DNA from: Castor canadensis
Lineage: Eukaryota; Chordata; Mammalia; Rodentia; Castoridae
DNA: 64,000 bases
Assembly (NCBI RefSeq): GCF_047511655.1
Contig: NC_133394.1
Coordinates: 111,808,343 to 111,872,342, forward strand
Reading direction: 5' to 3'
The position numbers were made by a program, and so were the translations under genes. Shown one piece after another: positions 48,001 through 59,899 of this stretch (the stretch's first letter is position 1; each line of letters begins with the position of its first letter). Under the pieces are notes generated by a model, which was given only the letters and a program-made list of their open reading frames with translations, ran no database searches and was not told the DNA's origin.

Positions 48001-51000
48001 CGCACAAGATCTCGGAGATGATCCCTTCCACTATGAGGCAGCTCTGTCTGCCCAGCCAATAGCTCTCCCTCAGGACCACAGGGTTCTGTTGTTCCAGATA
48101 GCTACCTCACTAGTTTCTCCAGGGGGTGAGAGGACAGGGATGGGGAGATAGAGAGACAAAACTGGCTATTGTATGCAAGGTAACTTTCAGGGATCAAATT
48201 CCACTGCCTCATCCCCTTGTCATGATAGCCAGCTGATTGACTCTAGGGTTTCACATTTGATTTATTAAGTTGATAAATATTTGTGTGCCCTTTTCTGTAC
48301 CCAGCACAATGCTAGGAATTGGGAGTTAGTGGGGGATTCAGAAAAAAAACATGGGCTCAGGGTGCTGTGAATGAGGTGTGACAGGGAAATCGAAGGACAT
48401 CTTTATCTCCTGAGGGAGTAGTACAAGGCAATAGGATGTAGGAGACCAAGGGGCAAAGGGACTTCTAGAATAGCCTAGGTACAAACATGAAAAACTTAAT
48501 GCTTTTGAGTTATTACAAGTGTGTAACTGGGATGTGAGACTGGACTTGGTCCCTGAAGCGTCTGGAGTACCAGGCTAAGGAGTTCAGATGTTCTGAAAGT
48601 TGGGGATGGGGCAGGGCAGAGTGTCACTGAAGCATTTTAAGTATTGGATAGGCTGTGATTTAAATTTTGGAACATTCTTTTGGGAAGTTTCATAAAGGAT
48701 GGGTTAGAGAAAGGACAAAAGAGATAATCAGAAGGTGGGACCTACCAGTCATGGACTTTTCTTTCATTCATGGTCATTGGCCCACCAACACCAAACTAAG
48801 AAAATACAAGAGCATGATTTAAAAGTTAACCTTTGAGTAAGAGGAAGTAGTGCAGACAGAATACAGTTTCCTTAATTTGACAGAATTGCCTCCTTTAGGA
48901 CTAAGGAGGCTCCAAGAATTCCCTCTAGCCATGAGCCAAAGAAGTCTGCTCAGGCTGGAGTTGACCCAATCCCTAATTTCCATATTCCAGCTTTGCTGCC
49001 AGCTGAAATTAAATGGCCATCTCCACATTAACACAGTGGCAAAGTGGAAACTTATCACATTGCCTTAAAACAGAAATGCATTTACTCAGTGCAAATGTGA
49101 GTGCATGTTTCTCTAACAGCAGTGATGGAGTTAGGGTTCAGGGATGGATGTCTATAGACCCAGGGCACTTCAGAATTAACTTGCTTCAGTTTTAATGTTT
49201 TAGTGAGCATTTTTGGATTCCTAACAATCCTTTATTTTCACTTTTAGTTTTAAAATAAACTTTGTAATTAATAAATGCCTCCATTACCATGGCAAAATAG
49301 TTAACATTAATGATGAGGCTAAATAGAAAGAAAATTGACTACTTGATTCCATATGATTTGGCAGAATAGAGGAAAAACGGTAGCTCAGAAGTAAGTTGTA
49401 CAGGAATGCTTTAAATAAACAAACAAATAAATACTACCTGACTTTATAACGCTGGTGCTACACAATTGTTTTCATCACTTAAATTAAATAATAGGAAAAA
49501 TTGCCACAAGATATGGAAGAGAAGAAGCCTCAATGAGATGACAGTGTACTGATGATGACTTTGGGTTTTTATTTCACCAGAAAAGTAATTTCTAAATAAT
49601 ATTTTCTAGAAATATTTTTATAAAATCAATTTCGGGGCTATACAAGTCGTCTTTAAAATACTAAAATGATTGGATATAAGCAAGTTAGGACATGTGTTAT
49701 TGATGTATTTACAGAAATAAGAGAGAGAGAGAAAGTGGAAGAGCAGGATAAAGTGATTTTGTGGGAGCAGAAGGGCCAAGAAACTAAGAGGGCCTCCAGT
49801 GAGGCTCGAGCAAGGTTTGTTTCATGAGCTCTGATTTAGCATATTCTCAGCTCACTGACTGAAAGCCGTGTAGCAGAGTGGTTAGGCACAAGGGCAACTG
49901 GGTTTAAAGCCTCCATCTTTCACTTAGTAGTTGGTGATCTTGGGCAAGTTATTTAGCCACTGTATGCCTGGACTTTATCATCTATCAGATGAGACAAAGA
50001 AAATAATACATGTGAAGTACTTCCAGTGTCTGGCATATACTTTAAGAAATGTAGCTAATTCTTAAGGTTAGAAGCAGGGTGGCAAAGAGCTTGGGGTTTA
50101 GACTTAGATTTACTACCTGTGATCTTGTGCTAATTACTTCACTTCTTGTGTCCATGGTTTCCTAGTCTGAAAAACAGGAATTTTACCTAGTCTGTAATAT
50201 GGTCTTGAAGGTGAAAAGCAATAATGCATAGAAATAGCACTGAATGCACTTTGCCTGACACTCAGTAGGCACACCTTACAACTATCCCTTTTATCCCATT
50301 ATCAATAGCATCATTCTAATAGTGAAATGTTTTAATATTTTCCTCTTCAAAGATCTGCTGTAATGTTTCAACTCATTGTACAAATGATGTGATTTAGACT
50401 TTAGAATTGTGGATCGTTTCTCTCTCTCTCTCTTTTTTAATACTGTGGTTTGAACTCTGGGCTCACAATTGCTAGGAAAGAGCTCTACCCCTTGAGCCGC
50501 TCTGTTGGTCCCAAAAATTGGCAGATCATCTGGATTTCCACATTTATCTCCAAAGTAGTAAATTAGTCACTGGGAAAAGTCTGTCTCGGGAGTAACTAAC
50601 TGATGATATTGTGCGCTGTTGATTTTAGAGATAATGATACTATTCCAAGACCCAAGATCCAAGCCACCAGCAAGGTAGAACTAAAAACTAAGTCTTAACA
50701 AATGCAAAGTAACAAGAGGACCAAAATGGGAGCTTCATCATTTCCATATTGTAGTCTCTACTCATAATTATCCTGATTTGGAGGAGCAGAATATTTTACT
50801 TACATTTCTCTGTATAGGTTCTTGGCAATAGTCTGCTAATGTACTCTGTATGTGTGGGTAAAATAATGAAGTGTTTTTTTCTCTATTGAGAAGATAAAAA
50901 GCAGGAAATTTAAGATATAAAATCACCATTGATGTTCAAGAGTTGTTACCCATCTCACGATTCTGATTGTAACTAAGTTGTGTGGTTTTATGATACATGT

Positions 51001-52723
51001 ATTTTATTCTTAGTAAAATGAACCTTTTATGAATAAATTCTGTGTTTCTTCTTTTTTCTTTTTTTTTTTTTTTTGGTGAGACTGAAGGATGAACTCAGGG
51101 CCTTGAACTTGCTGGGAAGATGCTTTACCCCTAGAACCTCTCCAGCCCTTTTCGTTGGTTATTTTTGAGATGGTCTTACTTTATTCTCCAGGTGGCCTGG
51201 ACCACCATATTCCTATTTATACTTCCCACATAGCTGGGATGACAGGCACGTGCCACTATGCCCAGCTTTTATTGATTGAGATTGGATTTTCCTGAACTTT
51301 TTGCCTGGCTGGATTTGAACCATGACCTCCTAGTCTCCACCTCGTGGGTAGGTAGGATTTGAGGCTTGAGGTTCTGAACCCAGATAACTCCTATTTTTTT
51401 TTAAATTAGAAGAAAAAAAAGAGAAATTTTCCAAGTGTGTTCTTTTTTGTTGTTGCAGAATCAGGTGTTTTCATAGCTATTAAAGGAAATTCTGTATGGT
51501 GTAAAAGGGAAGACTCAATCATTTTGTAGCAAAACAATCGCATAAATCCATAACTTGAAAAATAAAAATGAGTTTGCATGTCAACTAAGACCTCCTCTGG
51601 TTTTGGAATGTATGCATGGCTGTTTGGGTATTTTTGGCCAGTGCAGCTGTTCTTACACCACTACTATGCATCTTTTAGTATGTGAAAACTCTCCAAAACA
51701 TTATCTTACATTTTTATTCTTACAAAACACTATGACTTAGTAGGATGATTTGTTCTCAATTTAACGTTCAAAAGGTTAAACTAACCTTACTCCAGATAAT
51801 ACTGTTGCCCACTGAAACAGAAACTTCTAAGTGTTCTTTAGTTTTGGGCTTTCTGTTGGTAAGATCCTGGGAATTCACCAATTTAGCAAAATGGTTCTGA
51901 ATGAGGTCCTTTAAATTGCTTATAGCAACCTCTTTTGCTTGTTATTGTCTATAACACTCTTATTGTAAGTGATTTGACAGAATTATTAGATACTTTGGTT
52001 CACAGGAAAAAAGAAGTTCTATTCTGGCATCAAAGTATAATATGTGTAGAAACTTATGCAGCTATTTTTATAATTCTAGCAAATGTCATTTATTTTCAAA
52101 TTAGTATCTATGAATGGAAATGTTTTGGTAAAGATATAAGAACACTTAATCTATATATAAATATGCATTTAATTTAAAACGTGATATATAACATATAAAT
52201 TCCTCACTAGATATTAAATGAACATACTTGAATATGCTTACTGCATATTTTATTTTCACTATAAATATATATTTACAGTACATAATACATATTCATATTG
52301 CAGCATAATTTTCCTGTATTTTTAAAAGTTTAATCCTACCTCCTTTACTTAGTTGAAATATATTTTATCATGTTTACCTTTTTTGTTAATAAGGAAACAC
52401 TTTATGCAGATACAGACATTTTATTTCCATTTCAAAGATGTCAACACTGAGACCAGAGAGGCTAATTATCTCATCCCTAATTTCATAGCTGGAAGGCAGA
52501 CAGAGCAGAACTAGAGCAACAATCTGATATGATTCCATGCATTTCAGGGTCTGTTCCACTGTGCCCTCTTACATCTCACTCAGTTTTGACTGATGGTTTC
52601 ACACGCTGTTTCAGGTCTTTCAGAATTTTTTTTAAGGGCTGGCTTAATGGCTCAAGTATAGACCCTCTACCTAGCAAGTGTGAGGCCTTAAGTCCAAACC
52701 CCAGTACCACCAAAAAAGAAGAA

Positions 52724-52758
<35 letters not shown>

Positions 52759-55252
52759 AGAAGAAGAAGAAGAAGAAGAAGAAGAAGAAGAAGAAGACTT
52801 TTTTATTTATTCGCATTCTCCTCATTGCACGTGTACCATTCCATCCTTGTGCCTGCACATAACAGAGCTTCTCCCTCCACCAAAAGATGCTGCTTTTAAC
52901 TAACAGTGATAACAGTGTTGTGGGGCAGGGTAAGATAATCACAGAGAGAAATGGCCATGCAAACCCTGAGATAGAAGGAACTGAGGTCCCAGGAAGTGCC
53001 AGTGTATATTCTGGGTAACTAGAGAGAGGGACAATGAGTTTATGGCATCTGATTTTGACATCAGTCAGGTAATCTTTAAGATTTAACAGTAAATGACCTA
53101 CAATCCTCAGGTTGTGAGATCTCTGTAAAAGCCAGACTGTGGTCAGATAAGTAGAATGTTTAAACATATATTTAAACATATTTTCTTTAATTTGAAAAAA
53201 TGCAGGATAAAATTTGACTACTATGGATCCACAGGTCTTGCAAATTTTGAATTGAATTGTGGGGTATAAAGAGGAATTCTTAACTGTGCAACTCTTTTCC
53301 TGAAGGTGGACAGTGCTCAAAATTTGGAGTTTCTTGCCTCAACAATTACATGTGCCCTGTTTGATTCATATCAGTGGAAATTTTCTGAGTAAAGCATGAT
53401 CAATGATTCCAGTTCGTCAGGCATCATTTACACTACTGTTCTATCAAAATGCTTTTGTAACGGTCATAAAAAGGTGCTACACTTGGGAAAAGTGCTCTCA
53501 AGTTGATGGATGTGATAGAAAGAAGAGTCATGAAAAGTTCGTGAACTGATGTGGCTTACGATTTTAACTTTTATCTGGAATATTGCAATACTGTTCCTTG
53601 TTTCTGAGAAGACCTTGTTTTTTTCAGTGACGGATTCACTGAATCACTTCTAAAAGTTTAATTCTAGGACTTAAAAAAGTCAAATAGAACAAGTTTAATC
53701 AATTATGTAATATGGAGGGGCACACTAAGATCTATTTGGTAAATTAGACATAATTTATTGTGGTTATTTTTAATAACTTTAAAATACTTGTATACCAACG
53801 TTATTCAAGGAAAGTTAGTTTTATAAAGTGGGAGTCACAACAGGTACAGGATTGTTATATTTAATGTCAGACTGAGCATCTTTTCTGATACCATAAATAA
53901 AAATACTTTTTAACAGTGATTTGATGGTTAGATACAATATGGTTTCTTACTTAAGTTGTTTTAATTAACCTTCTTCCGTAATTTAATTTCTTTCTTTTTT
54001 CTGAGATAATTAAGTTTTTTACATTTGTTGATATACCAAGTCCCCATACTTTATATGTATGGCAAAATATAGCAAAAAAAGCTAAAGTGTTAAATAAATA
54101 TTACTCTTGTTATTATTGGGTTAATATTACTGTATTTATTAGGAATGATAAACTTTTAAGGAATGATTAGTCCTTTAAAGATTTTCTATTTTAAAGCTGT
54201 CCCTCTTGACAGCATTAGAAAGTCATTCTCAGCCAATTATCAGAAACAGAATTATAGCAAGTTGTTTTCTGAAAATAGGCGTGTGCCTTAAAAAGCCAAG
54301 TCCACAGTGAACACTTAAAGTTTCTAAGCTCTTTCCTCCAAAGCCTTTGAAGAGTATTAAGAGACATGGACTACAAAAAGGATGTGCTGCATATTAAATC
54401 CAATAATGGCAGAAACATTTCTATCTAAATTCAGCACAAAATCACAGGTCTGGCAAATCATAATCAAGAGAAAAGCCTATTCATGACAATTTTCAAAATG
54501 TGGGAAAATATTTATTTTACTACATACAAATACTTTAGGTCTCTAAATCCTTTATAGAAATCCCTTTGCCCTTAAAGTTCAATCTTTATGAACTAATTTT
54601 TAGCACTAAAGTATTGCTTTTCCTTATAAAAGAAAGAATTTTTAAAAGATCATTTCTGTCTTCGAAAAACTACTGAGGTTTAAATAAGCCCTCTGAAGAA
54701 AAATCTAAGATTTTGTTTCTGTCCTAGAATGAAAAGGGAGAATCCTAGTGGTCCGGAATGGTTGCAAATAGAGCTGTATAACTCAATTCTCCAATTTATT
54801 TAAAAATATCCAGAGAACTCTGTTGAATTTTAAAAAGTGAGTTCTTATGGGAAAAATTGCATGTCATAATAGTAAATTAAACAAAAGACTGAAGACAAAT
54901 AATCAATCATGAGGAGTACATATCCAGTTTCATTTCTGAACAACTAAAGTATGCTAGCACATTTTTCTTTCATTTTAGCACCTTAAGAAATCTGTCGAAT
55001 CCAAATTCTTAAACGTGGTGTCATTGAACTCTCTCACAAGAAGATACATCCATACATGAGCTGTAGGGGAAAATAAATACAGAAAATGCCCCCCCCCGAC
55101 TTTGGAAATGGTAACAGAAAAAGCAGATTACCTGACACACAGAGGTAATACCTGTCCTGAACGGAGAACTCTATCTCAATAAACTCGTACAGATTCTGCG
55201 AGAGAGGCTTAAATAGTTTCTTCTCCAAGTCCTCCTTCACCAGTGATGACAT
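38820..55252 (-). CDS. EXOC1L: EXOC1L (exocyst complex component 1-like), complete spliced CDS
   Basis: Three coding exons join to exactly 172 codons plus TGA: 55252-55132 (121 bp), 43970-43840 (131 bp) and 39086-38820 (267 bp with stop). The start is the ATG at 55252-55250, with G at -3. The protein begins [20 protein letters not shown], continues through [15 protein letters not shown] and [18 protein letters not shown], and ends in a hydrophobic stretch, [19 protein letters not shown]. It covers only the Sec3 PH-domain region; the coiled coil and helical bundles of EXOC1 are absent. Intron phases (1, then 0) match EXOC1. The reading frame has no stops or frameshifts, so it looks functional. 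Its role is not established to my knowledge; phosphoinositide or GTPase binding is inferred from the domain. Confidence 0.93.
40580..40690 (+). repeat. Polypyrimidine (TCC/TTCC)n tract
   Basis: More than 90 percent C/T with CCTTCCCTCCCTCCTTCCTT and similar; a simple repeat in EXOC1L intron 2... the tract lies between coding exons 3 and 2. Confidence 0.85.
41550..41697 (+). mobile_element. B1 SINE, sense, with internal duplication
   Basis: AACCAGGTGTGGTGGTGCAT, CCCAGCACTCAGGAATTGGA. CCAGGACAGCCTG occurs twice (near 41,618 and 41,648). It ends in AAAAGAAAAGAAAAG. Confidence 0.88.
42241..42354 (+). mobile_element. B1 SINE, sense, with 13-bp TSD
   Basis: AGCAGGGTATGGTGGCACAC and CTCAGGAGGCTGAGGCAGAA. 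AGATTAGATGATT flanks it at 42228-42240 and 42355-42367. Confidence 0.9.
42535..42710 (+). mobile_element. MIR SINE, sense
   Basis: TCTAGCCCTACCACTTAATG, AACTTGAGCAAGCCAATTAG and AAAATAGGAGCAGTAATAGA follow MIR order. Confidence 0.6.
43840..43970 (-). CDS. EXOC1L: EXOC1L exon 2
   Basis: This 131-bp exon runs from acceptor TCTTACAG to donor ATACC|GTAAGTG and encodes [20 protein letters not shown] through [11 protein letters not shown]. Both EXOC1 exon 3 and this exon begin VT, and they have identical length and phases. Confidence 0.95.
44963..45246 (+). mobile_element. Trimeric B1-B1-ID SINE, sense
   Basis: Unit 1 has AATCCCAGCTACTTGAGAGG, unit 2 has CCAGCTACTCAGGAGGCATA, and the ID part has GGCTGAGATGTCTCAAGTGA. 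A-rich linkers separate the units. Confidence 0.75.
45342..45721 (+). mobile_element. MaLR LTR (MST/MLT1-like), solo
   Basis: It starts TGCTGTAGTTGGAATGTG and ends GGACTAAGACAC. Family phrases are TCTCGTGTTGGAAACTTAAT, ATGAAGCAGCAAGAAGGCCC, an AATAAA signal and AAATTACCCAGTCTCAGGTA. A (CT)n run at 45523-45549 is part of it. No internal retroviral genes adjoin it. Confidence 0.85.
46565..46880 (+). mobile_element. Trimeric B1-B1-ID SINE, sense
   Basis: Unit 1 GCCTGTAATCATAGCTACTC, unit 2 CTAGGTGTGGTGGTGCACGC, ID part GCTGGGGTCATGGCTCAAGT with AACCCCAGTACGG. Confidence 0.8.
46881..47155 (+). mobile_element. Trimeric B1-B1-ID SINE, sense, directly adjoining
   Basis: Unit 1 CTAGGCACAGTGACTTACTT, unit 2 AGCTGGATGTGGTGGTACAC, ID part GCATGGCTGAAATGGTAGAG with CAAACCCCAGTACCATC and an A-rich tail. 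Confidence 0.8.
47160..49860. other. EXOC1L: EXOC1L intron 1 interior, no recognised element
   Basis: About 2.7 kb of non-repetitive-looking intron with no open frame of interest and no assignable repeat. The stretch 52,900-55,000 in the same intron is similar. Confidence 0.55.
49865..50065 (+). mobile_element. MIR SINE, sense
   Basis: GTGTAGCAGAGTGGTTAGGC, GGTGATCTTGGGCAAGTTAT and GTGTCTGGCATATACTT match MIR from near its 5' end. Confidence 0.75.
50075..50290 (+). mobile_element. Second MIR SINE, sense
   Basis: GTGGCAAAGAGCTTGGGGTT, CCTGTGATCTTGTGCTAATT and TGACACTCAGTAGGCACACC; more diverged. Confidence 0.65.
50432..50512 (-). mobile_element. ID SINE, antisense
   Basis: ACTGTGGTTTGAACTCTGGG and GAGCTCTACCCCTTGAGCCG. 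Confidence 0.8.
51057..51385 (-). mobile_element. Trimeric ID-B1-B1 SINE, antisense
   Basis: Poly-T, ID part GATGAACTCAGGGCCTTGAA, B1 unit with CACATAGCTGGGATGACAGG, and a second B1 unit with TTTGCCTGGCTGGATTTGAA. Confidence 0.8.
52636..52713 (+). mobile_element. ID SINE, sense
   Basis: GGGCTGGCTTAATGGCTCAA and AAACCCCAGTACCACC, leading straight into the GAA tract. Confidence 0.85.
52714..52797 (+). repeat. (GAA)n triplet repeat, about 26 units
   Basis: An almost pure GAA array with one GGA-type interruption near its start. It grows from the A-rich tail of an ID SINE inside EXOC1L intron 1; on the gene's sense strand it is (TTC)n. Confidence 0.95.
55132..55252 (-). CDS. EXOC1L: EXOC1L exon 1, coding part
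   Basis: It encodes [20 protein letters not shown] through DRYYLCVS and ends at TCAG|GTAATC, phase 1. It corresponds to the coding part of EXOC1 exon 2 (124 bp there, 121 here). An in-frame GTG five codons upstream is not needed as a start. The 5' UTR extends upstream for an unknown distance. Confidence 0.92.
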
Positions 55253-55660
55253 TTCCGCCAGTTCCACTTGGCCGGGTATTTTGGCTAAAGCTGATACTTT
55301 GTCTCCTTCTGCCGCTTAGTTACCTTGTTTTGGTTTGCAGTCCTCACTTTCAGAACCCAGGCTCTGGACAGCACCCTGTAGGTGGGCCCCTCACTGCGGT
55401 ATCTGGCCAGAAGCAGCAGCAGCCGAAACAGGGCAGCGGTGGCAGGAGCCCCACCGTCAGTGCTCAGCATCCAGCCCGGAGCTGGCTGCTCTCGGGAGCT
55501 CTCCTGTGGCTTGCTGATGGGGGAACATGTGCACGAACACGCAATAGCCTCAGATCTACTTGTGGAGTCTCCTGTCACTAAGATAGGTCTAGCAGCGTTC
55601 CCCTTTCCGGGATCACTATGCAGAGAAGGACCACTACTTCAGCTTGAGGCTATTGTATAA
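55253..55660 (-). promoter_or_regulatory. EXOC1L: Putative EXOC1L 5' UTR and promoter, moderately GC-rich
   Basis: The DNA just upstream of the EXOC1L ATG is GC-richer than its surroundings (especially 55,375-55,520) but is not a strong CpG island. No TATA box at a convincing place was seen. Open frames of up to 112 codons on the plus strand here lack any recognisable protein. The start site is unknown. Compared with the EXOC1 island, this suggests more restricted expression (inference). Confidence 0.45.
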
Positions 55661-56189
55661 ATCAGCTGTCTGGCGCTATTGATTCGGGTCATCTTCCATT
55701 AAGAACTTTGCTCTCATCAGCAAGAGAAAAGGCATCTGTGCTCGCTCCTAACACTTCAACAAGTTTTCTTTTCCCTTCTGCAATGTCTTCAGAGGTTTCC
55801 TTCCATGAGCAGACGACTACACCAATTCCTGGGGCTAAATTATTTTTAAAATAGAAATTTAAATGGGCTCACTTGGATCTTATTTATTCCTCCAATCACA
55901 AAGGAAAATATTTTAGGCACCACCTGGGGTGAAACACTGTTTCTTGGGAGGGCCAATGTGCTATCTTCAAGGAGATAAGAACAACAAATACTTAGTTGTG
56001 TAAAAATGATAAAATGGCACAAAAGAGATAAAAACTCAGAATAGAAAAGAGGTCTATATCGGAGGGATCTGAAGAAGTGCCATGGGAGTGATCTGAAGCT
56101 GAAAGATGGAGAGAAAAGTCTAGAAGTGGAGGAGGTGCATCTTGGAAGCCCACTGTGTGCCTGAGTGCTGCATAGGTAAAGCACAGGGG

Positions 56190-56512
56190 TGAGGGGTTTG
56201 AATGTGTCCCCTCAAAAATTCAGGTGTGGCCATTGTGATGATATTAAGAGGCAAGTTGGCCATGACAGCATCTTCCATATTAATGAGATTAAAATCCTTA
56301 TAAAAGAGGCTGGCTTGCCCCCTGCCTTCTGCCTGTGAAGACACAGCATTTCTCTCTTCTGGAGAATGCAACACTTATCGGACACTTGAACCTCGTGGTG
56401 CCTTGGCCTTAGATTTTCCAGTTTTGAGAACTGTGAGAAATGAATTTCTGTTCTCTGTAAATTCTCTGGTCTGTGGTATTTTGCTACAGTAGCACAAATA
56501 GATGGTGACAGG
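56190..56512 (+). mobile_element. MLT1-like MaLR LTR, solo
   Basis: It begins with GGGTTTGAATGTGTCCCCTC and ends near ATTTTGCTACAGTAGCACAA, with GAACTGTGAGAAATGAATTT in the polyadenylation region. It is more diverged than the copy at 45.3 kb. Confidence 0.75.
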
Positions 56513-57616
56513 GTGTTTGAGAAAACAGGAAATAGTCCTATTTTCCTGCATTGTAAGATATGTGAGTGTAGAAAAAAAGGAATGGATAGATTAGGGCTAG
56601 ATCATGAAGGGCCTCGAATGCTAGGTTAACTCTTTGGACTTTATTCTTTAGATGTAGAGAGCCAATGAAAATTTGGGGGCATTCATGCAATGATTCATTT
56701 GACAAATATTTGTCAAGGATTGACTATATAGTCAATATATAGCCAGACTGTTCTAAGAACTGGGGAAATGGCAATCCCTTGCTATGTGAAGCTCAGTCGG
56801 GTGGATGGAAAAATCATGTAGTAAGAAATGTATTGGGACATTCAGGTGCATTCAGCTGGAAGTGACAGAATACATGATGTAAAGTGAATAAGCTCATGGA
56901 GTGAGAGTCTGAGCTCAAGGCTCATGGGTGAGAGTCGCAAGTGCTTCCTTTTTTCTTATCTGTCATCCTTGGGTGCTGGTGTTTTTGTCTTCCAAAGACA
57001 GGAAGAATGATGGAAAATGGCTCTTTCCCCCCACCCCAAGGAAGCAAAATGTTTCTAGGAAATCATACAGCAGACTACCCTTTACATCTTGGTGGCCGTA
57101 GTCAGGTCACACCAGCCATTCCTAGGAAAGCAAGAATTTGTTATCTGTGGCTGCTATCATGGAGTGAGAATTTTTCTAACAAGGAAAAGGAGATGGAAAT
57201 GACTGAGCAGGCAACCAGTAATGCCTTCATGATTGTTCTAAAGAAAAACTTGATAGGCCTGTGGTAAAGTTGAATGGTGTGGAGATGGCTCTGAATGAAT
57301 CATTTGCTTTTGTGAACCTCAGTTTCCTCATCTTAAGAATATCTGTAGGGTGTTCTCCTACTTTTTCCTATTCTGCCGAACTCTGGGAGTCTATTACAAC
57401 AATTTGGGTAAGAGGGGCAGAGGAAATACAGAAGAGGGACTGAATATAAGACACACCTAGATAACAGCAATTTGTAAGCCATGTTACCCAATTGGATGTG
57501 GAAGGTTGAGTCATAAGTGCCTTTCTACCTAGGGAATGAGTAAATGGGCTCACATCACAGGAGGCAGGTTTCAGAGGAGAAATTGTTTCCGGCTTTTATA
57601 CTTAAAAAATTACTTC

Positions 57617-57740
57617 CTGGAGGGTGGTGTGGTGACAAATGCCAGTAATCCCAGCTCTCAGGAGGGTGGACAAGATATGAATTCCGGGTGAGCCTGGGCC
57701 TTTTACTGACAGCCTGTCTCAAAAAAATAAAACAAAAAAT
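57617..57740 (+). mobile_element. B1 SINE, sense
   Basis: GGAGGGTGGTGTGGTGACAA, AATCCCAGCTCTCAGGAGGG, then AAAAAAATAAAAC. Confidence 0.8.
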
Positions 57741-59899
57741 TTTCCTGACTGTTTTAGTCTTCATATGTAGAAAAGTAAAGACTACTTACCATAGTCATCT
57801 ATATCATCTTTGAAATCATAGATATTTATTTCTTTGCATGATTCTTCATGTTTTGTTCTCTGCTAGACTGCAAGTTCTATGAGGGCAGGAATCATGTTTT
57901 TCATACTTATTATAGATCCAAGATATGTGGTCTACCAGTATTTAGCACATAATGGTCCTTCTTGTATTCATTTATTCACTCATTAACTTATTTGCAAGTG
58001 TTTACTAAAGAACAAATAAGTGAATAAAAAAAGTTCCTTTGCATAGCTGATTTTGCAACAATATATCCCCATTGATGGAGTGGACATCTGATAGTCTTAC
58101 CAGCCACTTAACCTGTACTGAGAGCTGTTTGTTTTTGTTGTCGTAAAGACATGGTCTTTAGTTGAGTCTCGAAAGTACTTCTGAAGGAAATACTGCAACC
58201 CTCTCTACAACTCTTCAGGAATAGTGTGCACTTCAGTACAGTCTTAAGTGACATTGAAATTAGGATCTTGGGACTACAACTTTTTAATTCCAAAATGAAA
58301 TGTTTATCATCAATTAGTGTGTTCAGAAATAATTTTCTGTGTTGACTTTCTTATGGTATCAATTTGATTGGCAGTCATAGGGGAAGGGTTAAAAAAGTCT
58401 AGTATTTTAAAATTTGTTAAAATACTAACAAATGTTTCTCTTAAGGTTCTAAAAGAACAACCTATCAAAACATTACTTAAATTCAATAATTCAAGGGATT
58501 AAACCTTAAAAGAACTGCAAATGACAATTCATTAAGAGTGGAAATGAGAAAAAATTTAGAGAACTTGATTTCACTGTTTATTAATTCAGAGGAATAAAAT
58601 ATTAGACGTTTGGAAGTTAACATCAAAAGGGAGCTATGGAAAAATTAAAAAATAGATCCACAAAGCATTTGTTCATGCTGGTAATATTTAATAGAGCTAT
58701 TAAAATATTCTTTCCTCATAGTCAATGATTATTTTAGTCTGTAAATTTATTTTCTGAAATTCTGTAGAACTGTCAATAGTGATAAGGAGGAAAATATTGA
58801 AAAATGGCATTTTTCTGACTTATTTAAAAAATTCCCAAAATCACCCAAGTGTATTTCCTGTAGGAAGAAACTTTTAATACCTATTGTTACACTATAAGGC
58901 CCAGCTGGTCCACAATCCTGGGTAAAGCAACAAAGCTTGTGTCTGTGTAGATTCAATATTTATACAGCTGGTTCAGAGGGTTGTAAGTTATTTAGAAGAA
59001 AAGACCTTTTAAGACCTGTAGGTTAACCTGGGTGATGGTTGAGGAGCTGAAGCTTGGGTTCTAAATGACTCACAATTACAGTCAACTTTAAATTCTAAAT
59101 CTAAAAGCAGACCAGATCTGTTTTATCCTTATTATAGCTGTTTTCAGAGGCCAAGGAATGATTTTTCTTTTCACTTTCTGCTTTAATCACTTTCTAACCT
59201 AGTCTTCAAATTTTTTATATTCTTTTGCAATCATGGAATTATTTGCTTAAGAATTCTGGGAGTGGTGTGAGTTGTACATAGGTAACAGGATAATCATTTG
59301 AGCAATGATAATATGAATCCCTTTTGTACAATCACAGATTATAGGAATGACTGGCTTCCAGCATACTCTCAGCCCAGGCAGTTAATGCTCCTCTGGAATT
59401 AGAATTGACTTCATTGGGAGTTCGTTGAGCCCAGATTCTTCCCAGGGCTTCTTTACAGGTGCATGAGGAGGAGTGGTAGACACTGTGTAAACTGAGGCCC
59501 CAACTTCCCTGTCTTCATTCAGACCCACTGAATGTTTAATTTGTTTAACATTCAGAGCCCTATTGTTTAAGCAAAAGGCTGTGATTACCAATCCTACCTA
59601 TTACCAAGTCCTTGAGTGACCTCTAGGATAGGAGGGAAATTCTAAGTTTTGTGTGTTGTTTTTTGAAATATGTGATCTTTCAGCAAAGCAAAGAGGGAGT
59701 TACCGTTGTCCTGGTTAGACTACAAGAAGACAGAGCATTCTATGGAAACAAAGGACCCTCTTTCAAGCCTGACACAGAGGAAATCACCTTCCCACATTTA
59801 TTGCTTCCATCTTTGGTATCGTCTGTAGTAATAAACTTGATATCTTTTAATGTATGACTTATGTGTAGGTTGAAAAGTGCCACTTCTATGTCATATTGC

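Noticed and set aside
52529..53320. Open frames with poly-Glu (plus) or poly-Phe (minus) runs of about 30 residues
   Set aside because: They are produced by the GAA triplet repeat and lie in an intron.
55243..55660. Plus-strand open frames of 60-112 codons overlapping the EXOC1L 5' end
   Set aside because: They are antisense to a real exon and its UTR, have no recognisable domain and show no splice structure.
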